From G020353115 sp964389685 (lineage in GTDB: Bacteria > Bacteroidota > Bacteroidia > Bacteroidales > VadinHA17), in NCBI GenBank assembly GCA_964389685.1, contig CAYMFM010000003.1, forward strand, positions 62,001-126,000: 64,000 nucleotides of DNA, in the 5' to 3' direction. The notes under the pieces are model-generated. The model searched no databases and was not told the origin of the DNA. It saw nothing but the letters and a program-made list of their open reading frames with translations. The stretch's first letter is position 1. Every line of letters begins with the position of its first letter. Positions 25,261 to 33,076 of the stretch are shown here, one piece after another. Both the position numbers and the translations under genes were made by a program.

Positions 25261-25467
25261 AACCTGACAGTGTCAGGTTAAGTAAGTTTGGTTCATTTCA
25301 TAAACACCAGAGCATTCCGGTCTAGGTAACGATTCCCCGGGAATAACGGTTGTGGTCGGACCTGTTATTCATGTTGTTCCATTTACCCAGGGCTATTCAT
25401 GCTATCTAAAGAACGCCCTGGGCTATTATATATCGCTCCTGCCTGCCGGCCGGCAGGCCTTTGGAGC
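25261..25467. repeat. REP-like repeats, including one copy of the CCCAGGGC/GCTCC-GGAGC family disrupted by a 20-bp palindrome
   Basis: In the 408-base gap 25205-25612: a hairpin AACCTGACA / TGTCAGGTT (25261-25279), then a dispersed-repeat copy from about 25331. The latter contains GGACCTGTTATTCAT, stem CCCAGGGC (25386-25393) / GCCCTGGG (25415-25422), and a second stem GCTCC (25435-25439) / GGAGC (25463-25467). That stem's loop is interrupted by CCTGCCTGCCGGCCGGCAGG (25438-25457). Uninterrupted copies are at 29661 and 31408. Bases 25468-25612 hold nothing recognised. Confidence 0.75.
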
Positions 25468-25612
25468 TTGGAAATTAGAATTTGTTTGTGATTTTGTGGA
25501 TGGGATTTGTGATTTTAATCGTTAGGGATTCTGTTCACACTTCACTGTTCACGATTCACTAATCACTCTCATATCTCTGCTCTCAATCAAGGACTAATAC
25601 GACTCGCTTTAA

Positions 25613-27916
25613 CTACTCTTCCCATTCCTCCAGCTTTTCCCTTGCCTTCAACGCTGGTTCATAGTCAGGATCTGCATTCTCCCAGATACTCACTGTTTTT
25701 TTTAAGTGTTCCAGGGCTTTTCCCGTTTTCCCCATTTCATAATAAACCAAAGCCATCTCATAATTGGCATCGGGTGAGAATGGATGAGCAGTCAGGGCTT
25801 TTTGAAGAGCCTCTTCTGCTTTATTATAGTTCTTCAGGTTTCTGTAACAACGTCCGATATTAATATAAATATTTGAATTTGTTGGGTCTAACTTCAATTG
25901 CTCCATGTATTTCTGAACAGCCAGGTCATGCTCCCCTTTCAATTCATGAATTTGACCGCGTGCATTCAGAACCACTCTTTGCAAGGTTTCAACCTTCATT
26001 TCTGAAATGAGTGATTCAACTTCAAGAATACTGTTTTCAGCCTGTTCAATATCCTCTAATTCCAGGAATAAATACAAATATCCTACGTAGACTAAATTTT
26101 TAAGCAATGGATCCAACTCTTCTTTCAGTGTTTCAAGAGTTTGGGAAACAACATCTACTCTTTCCAGCTTGCTAAAACGCTCCATCGAATGAATTTTAAT
26201 CGATATTAAATAAATTGGAGGTGTAAATTTTTCCCATTCATCCTGTTTCAGGTATAAATATTCCAGTTCCTTTTTCATTTCTCCCCTCAACTCATAATAA
26301 TATTGCAGTTTAGTATACACCTGAGCTTTCTCTTCCGGAGACTTGCTTTTTAGCAAAGCATCTTGATACTGCTTTAATGCCAGTTCGAAATTTCCTGATT
26401 CTGATTCAATATCGGCAAGACTAAGAAGGCCAGATATATTTTCCGGCTCAAGCAGTAATGCTTTTTCATAAAAGGATTTTGCCTCTTCAAAGTTCCCCAT
26501 GATTTTGTGCAGGCTTCCGATAGACCGGAAAGATTCCGGTCTGTCAGGGAAGTACTCTGCGTACCTGTTGTAGTATTCCAGAGCTTCCTCAAATTTTCCC
26601 AACGCTTTATAGAGCGAACCGATTTCTTTATAAACTGAATACCGTTCCGGATCAAGTTTTAATATGTATTTATATTCGGCAATCGCTTCCTCAAGTTGGT
26701 TTTTAATTATATATATTGAAATAAGCGTTAACCGGGAATCTATGTCTTCCGGGAAAAGAGTAACGAGCATCTCGAAAATAGCATATTGCTTGTCATACTG
26801 TTGATTGAATTCAAAATAGGAAGACTTCACAAATAATTGCATCTTTTCCGGTAATTTATACAGGTGATTCATTAATGGTTTAAAGATCCATGCTGCGTTT
26901 TCACTTTGATTGGTCAAGAGGTATAGGTGATATAAATAAAAGTAGGCCATAGAAAAGGTTGAATCTTCCTGGACCGATTGATTCAAATCATTCAGGGCTT
27001 TATTCAAATCCTGGTTAAATAAAACCTCAATATGTCCTGCGATATACCATTTGTATGCTGTTAACGATCTCGTTAAGATCTCGGAAACCGGCAGATCTTC
27101 CGCTTCTTCGATGTGGTAATCGGGTATTTCCAGATCATACTTAAGCTGTACTGTCAGTTGGTCGACAAGATCAAAAATATTATGATTAGAAAACTTGTTC
27201 CCATTGATAAGTTTACCATTCCGGGTGTTATATAATTTCGCATTTACAGAATAGATATCATCCTGTTTTGTAAATGATCCGGTCAAGAAATAATTCATAT
27301 GCTGTTCATCTGCCATTTCCTTTTCAAGCATTAAAGGTAATCCTGACAGATTTGGATAACCTGCTTCCTTAATTTTCTCAAATGAAGCAGAACTGCAATT
27401 ATCTACTGTTTCTACTTCAATGTAATAATCCTGAATCAGATCCGTACTCAGCATATCCGTAATACCATAAGTTAACCAGTTCAGGGAAGTATCACCGGAT
27501 TCATTATTCAGGAAGAAGAGCATGATTTTTTTTCGGAATTCGCTTTTGGGAATTACCCGTTCAATTGTCTGACCTTCTTCATCTTCCAGGGTAACCCTTG
27601 CTGTTGCAGCCCCCAGATCTTTTCCTCTAAACAAAAAGAGCAGAAGAAAAATCGCCGCAAGGACATTTGTAGGAATACCAATTTTCTCAATTTTTGTCCA
27701 TGTATCACGCCCCGGTTTCCCATGTAAGTATGCCAGCAGTAAAACCGTCGGGATCATGGAAGCCAGGATTACCAACCCGAATTCCGGCAAGTGGGGTGAT
27801 ATAGAAAATCGATTGATCAACCAATCCAGAAATTCGATAATAGCCCAGCTTGTTGCCAAATAGATTCCAAGAATCTGAGGAACACGGCGCTGTAACAAGT
27901 CCTTAAAAATTGTCAT
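25613..27916 (-). CDS. Membrane-anchored TPR protein with TolB/FlgO-like domain
   Basis: The ATG at 27916 (MTIFKDLLQRRVPQILGIYL) is preferred to 27991 because it starts the conserved N-terminus; this gives 767 residues. Three transmembrane helices lie in about residues 12-115 (WAIIEFLDWLI, FGLVILASMIPTVLLLAYL, NVLAAIFLLLFLF). A periplasmic FlgO/TolB-N-like segment follows (FLNNESGDTSLNWLTYGITDMLSTDL ... GSFTKQDDIYSVNAKLYNTRNGKL). About ten TPR repeats run from 330 to the end. This layout resembles the output half of Bacteroidota signalling proteins in which a kinase, cyclase or DNA-binding domain is normally at the N-terminus; here that domain is absent. Function unknown. Confidence 0.8.
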   Translation of the reverse strand: MTIFKDLLQRRVPQILGIYLATSWAIIEFLDWLINRFSISPHLPEFGLVILASMIPTVLLLAYLHGKPGRDTWTKIEKIGIPTNVLAAIFLLLFLFRGKDLGAATARVTLEDEEGQTIERVIPKSEFRKKIMLFFLNNESGDTSLNWLTYGITDMLSTDLIQDYYIEVETVDNCSSASFEKIKEAGYPNLSGLPLMLEKEMADEQHMNYFLTGSFTKQDDIYSVNAKLYNTRNGKLINGNKFSNHNIFDLVDQLTVQLKYDLEIPDYHIEEAEDLPVSEILTRSLTAYKWYIAGHIEVLFNQDLNKALNDLNQSVQEDSTFSMAYFYLYHLYLLTNQSENAAWIFKPLMNHLYKLPEKMQLFVKSSYFEFNQQYDKQYAIFEMLVTLFPEDIDSRLTLISIYIIKNQLEEAIAEYKYILKLDPERYSVYKEIGSLYKALGKFEEALEYYNRYAEYFPDRPESFRSIGSLHKIMGNFEEAKSFYEKALLLEPENISGLLSLADIESESGNFELALKQYQDALLKSKSPEEKAQVYTKLQYYYELRGEMKKELEYLYLKQDEWEKFTPPIYLISIKIHSMERFSKLERVDVVSQTLETLKEELDPLLKNLVYVGYLYLFLELEDIEQAENSILEVESLISEMKVETLQRVVLNARGQIHELKGEHDLAVQKYMEQLKLDPTNSNIYINIGRCYRNLKNYNKAEEALQKALTAHPFSPDANYEMALVYYEMGKTGKALEHLKKTVSIWENADPDYEPALKAREKLEEWEE

Positions 27917-28125
27917 GCCTGTTTCATATTTTATATTATAAATATAAACCATCTGATGGTCAAAATCAAATGGATAGAATATGGGATTCACTCGTTTTAC
28001 AATTGAGGGATGGTTTGTGAAGCAGGCAGTTCGTTGTACGAGTTGTTTTCAATGCCTATCCTCCCCATTTATCGCTATTCCTTGACTCTTTACGAAATTG
28101 GAATTTGTGATTTAAGATAAGAGAC

Positions 28126-28236
28126 GTGATACGATGACTAAGGGAGGCCTGTGAATGAAGTGGAATGTCATCGTATCACAGTCGCCCATAATTGTCGAAT
28201 ATAACTCACCGGGTGATTCCAAATCACCCGGTGAGT
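28126..28236. repeat. Dispersed hairpin element, copy 1 (GTGATACGATGAC family)
   Basis: Perfect 13-bp arms GTGATACGATGAC (28126-28138) and GTCATCGTATCAC (28167-28179). A perfect 15-bp hairpin follows: ACTCACCGGGTGATT (28204-28218) / AATCACCCGGTGAGT (28222-28236). A second copy with the same order lies at 35132-35232. Confidence 0.8.
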
Positions 28237-28262
28237 GTACAAGTGAATTTTATGCTTATTGG

Positions 28263-28496
28263 TTACTCAGCAGGTTTGATATTGAGTAATAGGGAGCGGG
28301 TTTTAAGGAAACAATAGAGTTGTTCCAACCCAAACAAAAGAACAATCAAGTCCACAATAAGTAAGAGTATACTACTCGTATCATTTATAAACCAAAGGAT
28401 ACCGGATATTCCCAATACAAGGAAATTTATCAAGTGAATCTGTTTTATGTAGTTATCTGATAAATGCGGAATGTAAAAGAGAAATTTAAAATGCAT
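28263..28496 (-). CDS. Small membrane protein of unknown function
   Basis: 77 residues, two predicted transmembrane helices (INFLVLGISGILWFI and SILLLIVDLIVLLFGL). It starts 11 bases inside the end of the preceding beta-barrel gene (stop at 28486), suggesting translational coupling. Nothing identifies a family. The hairpin element at 28204-28236 lies just downstream and could end the transcript. Confidence 0.55.
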   Translation of the reverse strand: MHFKFLFYIPHLSDNYIKQIHLINFLVLGISGILWFINDTSSILLLIVDLIVLLFGLEQLYCFLKTRSLLLNIKPAE

Positions 28497-29070
28497 ACCC
28501 TATCTGGACAGACAACAAGTAGAAAACGAACAAATCATTCACCCATTCCGTATCGTAGTCAACATCAATACGTTTTGATTGAACGATACCAATATAGTCA
28601 CCAATGGCTAAACAGAATCCTTTTTTAAACACAAATTTATACCCTAATCCGCCTCCAAAAGCCCTGACGTTATATGTCGCTCCTGTTGAATAATTTGAAC
28701 GCCCATACTCTATACCGGGACCCAGGAAGAATCCATCAATCTTTTGTTTGGGTTTAACATAATACCTGACGGAAAAGTGTATCAGGTATGACATGTCCAT
28801 GCTCCCATGTAACCTGCTTGAGATTAATCCAAGATTATGCAACCGTATACCGGTATTGATCCCTACATATTTTCCAATTGCAGGCTCTATGTTAATGGAT
28901 GGCCCCATCGTAATGAATCCCAATGCATCAAACATGATCATACCATGGATATTCTTTTGATTTTTGGAGGTCGCCACAGTATCTTGAATGAAACTTTCAT
29001 ACTGAGCAGCTATAAGCATGCATGTCAGGAGTGTGAACATGACAATGATTGATACAATCTTCTTTTTCAT
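28486..29070 (-). CDS. Outer-membrane beta-barrel protein of unknown function
   Basis: 194 residues with a signal peptide (MKKKIVSIIVMFTLLTCMLIAAQ). Alternating hydrophobic strands are separated by Gly/Asn turns (GKYVGINTGIRLHNLGL, YLIHFSVRYYVKPKQ, GFFLGPGIEYGRS, AFGGGLGYKFVFKKG). The C-terminus ends in an aromatic strand (LLSVQIGYAF), as in small outer-membrane barrels. First gene of a two-gene unit with the 77-residue membrane protein. Confidence 0.72.
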   Translation of the reverse strand: MKKKIVSIIVMFTLLTCMLIAAQYESFIQDTVATSKNQKNIHGMIMFDALGFITMGPSINIEPAIGKYVGINTGIRLHNLGLISSRLHGSMDMSYLIHFSVRYYVKPKQKIDGFFLGPGIEYGRSNYSTGATYNVRAFGGGLGYKFVFKKGFCLAIGDYIGIVQSKRIDVDYDTEWVNDLFVFYLLSVQIGYAF

Positions 29071-29211
29071 AGTTGGATCAGGTGTTAGTTAGTGTAGTAA
29101 AATTACAATAACCTGATAACAAAGTCAATACTATTCAAACCTTCTTATCAATATAGTTTGTTTTCACCTAATCCTCCGAAGATCCGAAGGATTATCCAAT
29201 AGGGACTGAAA

Positions 29212-29461
29212 GGTATGGTTCTCCTGATTAACGTCTGAATATCCCAGTCCATGGAGCGATTTCCCATTGAATAACAATGCAGTTGGACCGATTGTTCCAA
29301 AGAACGCGAGCCCCTGGCATAAATGCCAGGGTAATTTATTGAACTATAGCTATATATCTGTTACCCCGGCATTTCCCGAAGGGATCACTATGTGACATGC
29401 CGGGGGTTAGGCAATGCCTGAACAATCGCCGGAACTGCATTGTTGTTCGAAAAACCATACC
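29212..29461. mobile_element. 250-bp foldback (MITE-like) non-coding element
   Basis: Nested perfect inverted repeats, outside to inside: GGTATGGTT (29212-29220) / AACCATACC (29453-29461); AACAATGCAGTT (29273-29284) / AACTGCATTGTT (29433-29444); GATTGTTC (29290-29297) / GAACAATC (29420-29427). The centre holds two more hairpins: CCCTGGCAT / ATGCCAGGG (29312-29331) and ACCCCGGCA / TGCCGGGG. No open frame inside. The left end is also found at 31258, followed there by the same CTGATnAACGTCTGAATA sequence. Confidence 0.65.
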
Positions 29462-29543
29462 GTTCATCCTTCCAAAGGAATGCCAATGGCAGGCGAAAGG
29501 TAGTAAACCGGCTCATAGCGACAAATTAACGCCTGTCCCGTTC

Positions 29544-29675
29544 CGGTCCATGAGAGGTTCTCCAGATAAATAGCAGCGCAGTTGGACCGTTATTTTTGGT
29601 GTTGCACAAAACCCAGGGTGGCGTCCGCTTACGCGTCCTTGCCCTGGGCTGCTATATGACGCTCCGTTGGAGCTT
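29544..29675. repeat. REP-like dispersed repeat copy (CCCAGGG / GCTCC-GGAGC family)
   Basis: It contains GGTCCATGAGAGGTT, CAGTTGGACCGTTATT, stem CCCAGGG (29612-29618) / CCCTGGG (29642-29648) and stem GCTCC-GTT-GGAGC (29661-29673). The surrounding gap 29462-29879 otherwise shows nothing coding. A CCTACCTGCTGTAGGCAGGG palindrome remnant is near 29732. Confidence 0.7.
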
Positions 29676-29879
29676 GAATAAGAATACTATTTTTTCTGTT
29701 TATTGGTGACTGAGGACTGGGGACTGTGGACTCCTACCTGCTGTAGGCAGGGACGGGCAGGCTATGCCACCTATTGAAGAATGCAGGTACAACTTATCAA
29801 CTTATAACTTTTAACATCACCCACTCCGTACTTTTTTATCTTATCCTGAAATAGGACACAACCATGCCACACACATCCA

Positions 29880-30287
29880 TTAACCCACCATCTTCACGAT
29901 ATAAAACCCGGCAAGACTGACGATTGCTGTCAGCACGGCTCCCCAGGCGATATCGATAAAAACGATCTGGATCGGCCAGCTTTTCAGCGTAGCCAGGTTG
30001 GTCAGGTCGTACGTTGCATAGGCAATGGCTCCGAACAAAGCTCCCAATAAAATGGCATTCACGACGGAATCTTTATTTACGGAGGGGTATATCGCAAAAA
30101 TGGATATCCCGATAATGTATATCAGGTAGAAAATAACGGCAGCTGTCCAGTTCACCCGATCGCTCAAAAAAGAACCCAGGTATTTACGGTAAAGATTTTT
30201 TGCAATGAATCCCAGCCAGATTATGTCAATGGCAAAGAAAACGACAGCTGTCAACAGGTAGCTGATGATGATTTTTGTGATGTTCAT
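29880..30287 (-). CDS. DUF2177 family membrane protein
   Basis: 135 residues with four predicted transmembrane helices. Family-typical features are the N-terminal helix ending DIIWLGFIAKNLYRKYLG and the central segment GALFGAIAYATYDLTNLATLKSWP, followed by a helix with DIAWG. Small integral membrane protein of unknown function. It is divergent from the gene at 30371, with an 83-base gap. Confidence 0.88.
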   Translation of the reverse strand: MNITKIIISYLLTAVVFFAIDIIWLGFIAKNLYRKYLGSFLSDRVNWTAAVIFYLIYIIGISIFAIYPSVNKDSVVNAILLGALFGAIAYATYDLTNLATLKSWPIQIVFIDIAWGAVLTAIVSLAGFYIVKMVG

Positions 30288-30370
30288 GGTGATTTGTTAT
30301 TATGTTACATTTTTTCTCATTCAAAATAAGTACATTTCCTGCGATTCTGAAAAAAACAAAAAAAATTATT

Positions 30371-31198
30371 ATGGAAGAAAGAGACCAATTAGTTGATCAG
30401 ATTGTCGCCCGCCTGCAATCAATACAAACCCTGGATGAATTCAAAGCAGCCAAGGATGAAATTATAGATCTGATGGAGCGGATTTTCAAGTCCGGGGTGG
30501 ATGCCCTCAAAGACTTTTTTGAAAATGTATTCAGCATGACACCTGAAGAAAAACAGGAAAAATCATTGAAATTTCAGGATGAGAATTACCTTCTCGATCC
30601 GAAAATAATGCAGGAGATGGAGCGTCTCGATAATTTGCCCGGGACTGAGAAATTTGGCGATGAGTTTGAAGCTGAGATGGAAAAACGCCTGGGACCGTAC
30701 CTGGAGCAGTTTACAGAGGAGATGGGTAAAAACATGGATGCTTTTATGGGTGGTATGGTGGAAGGCATGGCCGAAGCAATGAAACCGGCAGAAGAGGTAG
30801 AAGGAACCGAAGAAGAGTTTATCTTCGATTACAATAATCCCGATACACCGCAAATGCTGTATGATCTTTATGTAGCCCGGTCCCTTGAGGAGTTGGAAGA
30901 GAATAAGGATAATCTGATCGAGACATTGGAGGAACAAATGCAGAGCGATATCTGGGATTTGGAGGTTCTGACAGACAGAGAATTTATGGAACCCCAGGAA
31001 GCTGATATTGAAAAGATTGAAAAAATTCTCCACCGCATGAGACGCTTCAAGCCGGAAATGGAAAAGGAATTTGCACGGATTGCTGCATTAACCGGTGCTG
31101 CTGAAAAGGCCGGAGAAATACAAAAAGAGATCATGGACCAGCTAAACCCCAAGGTCAGGGAGATAAAACGCCATCTGGCAAAACCATGGAAGCGGTGA
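30371..31198 (+). CDS. Cytoplasmic acidic helical protein of unknown function
   Basis: The start at 30371 (MEERDQLVDQIVARLQ) is preferred; the frame opens at 30302 but the extra residues look like leader sequence. 275 residues, rich in Glu, Lys and Met and almost entirely helical. There is a Met-rich stretch (EEMGKNMDAFMGGMVEGMAEAMKPAEEVEG, about 115-145) and no membrane segment or signal. A basic C-terminus (IKRHLAKPWKR). No family recognised. Coiled-coil or scaffold behaviour is possible but not shown. Confidence 0.65.
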   Translation: MEERDQLVDQIVARLQSIQTLDEFKAAKDEIIDLMERIFKSGVDALKDFFENVFSMTPEEKQEKSLKFQDENYLLDPKIMQEMERLDNLPGTEKFGDEFEAEMEKRLGPYLEQFTEEMGKNMDAFMGGMVEGMAEAMKPAEEVEGTEEEFIFDYNNPDTPQMLYDLYVARSLEELEENKDNLIETLEEQMQSDIWDLEVLTDREFMEPQEADIEKIEKILHRMRRFKPEMEKEFARIAALTGAAEKAGEIQKEIMDQLNPKVREIKRHLAKPWKR

Positions 31199-31257
31199 TG
31201 ACCTTTCGGCAGGATGACCAAAAAATCGATATGAAAGTTACCCTTCCTACACTGAAG

Positions 31258-31420
31258 GGTATGGTTTATCTGATCAACGTCTGAATACTACGGTCCATGA
31301 ATTGTTTTCCCGGGAGTAGCAGTGGTAGTTGGACCGGTTATTCATATGCTACCATTTACCCAGGGCTAGTCATGCTATCGCATGAACGCCCTGGGCTACT
31401 ATATGATGCTCCTTTGGAGC
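31258..31420. repeat. Dispersed repeat copy with left end of the foldback element plus CCCAGGGC / GCTCC-GGAGC module
   Basis: It starts GGTATGGTT (31258-31266), followed by CTGATCAACGTCTGAATA as in the 29212 element. It continues with GTTGGACCGGTTATTCAT, stem CCCAGGGC (31359-31366) / GCCCTGGG (31388-31395), then GCTCC-TTT-GGAGC (31408-31420). This is the clearest intact copy. An open frame crossing it (31297-31560) is not believed to be a gene. Confidence 0.75.
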
Positions 31421-31870
31421 TTAAAACATATGATATAGGTATTACCGTCGTACTGCGAGTAACTATTAACAATCCTTCAAGTGTGATGCTAACCCGTCCC
31501 GTTAGGGTGAATGAGAATAGCCAGTCACTTCAGTGGCTGGAACAAGCAGGAAAAAAATAGAACGTCCCGGAGGGACTGAAAGACTTACAACTTTGTGATT
31601 CCGGGAACTCGTCGCCCGAGCTGAAGTCGAGCGACGAGGAACAATTTTAGTGCCCCGACTTTTTAATTTCCAAGATTATCCAAAAAAGTTTAGCCGAATA
31701 ATAATATCCCCCTTGGGAGGGGGAATTAAAGGGGGAGGAATGGTTATATCGTTACCGGCTGGCCCATTACGGATCTTCGCCCGGATGACGTAGTCGTACG
31801 GGTGACGGATGGGTTTTCGTTTATAAAGGCGACTTGGGAAACTGCTGGCCCTGTGATACGGTTATCTCAT
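31421..31870. repeat. Non-coding stretch with scattered hairpins
   Basis: No gene seen. It holds CTCGTCGC / GCGACGAG around 31609-31640, CCCCCTTGGGAGGGGG near 31710 and other short GC-rich palindromes of the kind dispersed elsewhere in the window. Confidence 0.5.
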
Positions 31871-32002
31871 GGGGGTGTCTCAAAAGTCAAATTTTTAGTC
31901 ATCCTGAACCTGATTCAGGATCTCATACGCCTGATTATTAATATATTGAGATTCTGAAATAAATTCAGAATGACTGTTTTTTAGACTTTTGAGACACCCT
32001 CC
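31871..32002. mobile_element. MITE-like element with 16-bp terminal inverted repeats
   Basis: Perfect arms GGGTGTCTCAAAAGTC (31873-31888) and GACTTTTGAGACACCC (31984-31999). They enclose the repeat GTCATCCTGAA...TTCAGGAT...AGATTCTGAA...TTCAGAATGAC (about 31898-31974), a second copy of the 21446-21502 repeat. No open frame inside. Confidence 0.65.
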
Positions 32003-32133
32003 TACCAACATTCGACTCCGGAGTCAAGATATAAACTCTTTGCAACATAATATTGATCACCATAGCTATCATAACCCGTCCCGTCAGGGACTGGTGACTG
32101 TAGACAACTGCCTGCCTGAATGGGTGGGCCTGT

Positions 32134-32884
32134 TCATGGTTCAGGCTCAAACCCCAACGCTTCAATGTACCCCGTATTGGGGAAACAATGTTCAAAAAGA
32201 GAATTTTCAAGGAATTCGTTCAGGGCTTTCTGAACCCGTTCTATATCGGGCCGGTTTTTTCGGATATTTTCATAGGTACTCCGGTCACTCGCTGCATATT
32301 CGCTGATCCAATGATAATCTTCCGGCTCCTCAAAATTCATGATACCCCGGGTATTGTTCATCTTTTTATAGGGCCAGAAACACCAGCCTATCGCATGCTC
32401 ATTCAGCAAAGCCCTGAACTGGGCTACCCATTCGTCAGTGTTCTCCCCCGTTTCGCCGATATAGACGGGAACCTGATGTTCTTCCCTGAAATCAAGATAT
32501 GTCTGTATTGCTTCCTGGTTTACATCAAACCAGTATTTGTGAAATTCATACACAATGTTTTCACCAGGTAATTCAGTGAATACATTGAAACTGGTGCTCC
32601 AGACCGATCCGTTAAGAAAGATGGCATGATGGGGATCCACCTGGCGGATTGCTTTGACCACCCGCTGATAGATTGGAAACAGGATGCTGTTCAACGTATC
32701 GATTTCGTCAGTGAAATAGTGAGCAACGGGTTCGTTGATAATGTCATATCCTATTATTGTCGGTTCGTAATACATTGATTTTCGCGCTCTCTTTTTCTTC
32801 TGCAGGTGTGCCTGCATTCTGGCATGCGGTTAATAAAACGATAACTACTACCAGCAGGATCGGTATCATTCGGTTTTTTATCAT
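32134..32884 (-). pseudogene. Broken GH5 glycoside hydrolase lipoprotein (internal deletion with frameshift)
   Basis: From ATG at 32884 the minus strand reads a lipoprotein signal (MIKNRMIPILLVVVIVLLTAC, then QNAGTPAEEKES) and soon stops. In the next frame, starting within the same region, comes the C-terminal half of a GH5 barrel: GYDIINEPVAHY with the acid/base Glu, HKYWFD, and VYIGETGENTDEW with the nucleophile Glu. The first 110-130 residues of the barrel are missing, so the signal peptide is joined out of frame to the second half. In its intact form it would have been an exported endo-glycanase. It sits next to GH30 and GH3 genes on the same strand. Confidence 0.8.
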
Positions 32885-32973
32885 AGTAATGAATATTTTT
32901 TACAAGAGTAATTTTCAAATTTTTGTTTCGATATCCATTCGGACAAACTCCTTATTTTATTATTCCATTAATT

Positions 32974-33020
32974 CACAGGGCGATGCCCTGTGCTGGTATA
33001 TCAAAACCTTTCAGGCTTTT
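32974..33020. repeat. REP-like repeat copy after the GH30 gene
   Basis: Stem CACAGGGC (32974-32981) / GCCCTGTG (32985-32992), then TATATCA and a CCT-TTC-AGG mini-hairpin. It has the same two-hairpin plan as the copies at 25386 and 31359, but with changed bases on both sides of each stem. Confidence 0.6.
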
Positions 33021-33076
33021 TTAATAGTTTCATGCAGAACTTACGGGTAATGGCAACACACAAACCCTTCAACGCA

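Noticed and set aside
31297..31560. 87-residue plus-strand open frame
   Set aside because: It runs through the dispersed repeat 31258-31420 and hairpins; composition and repeats explain it.
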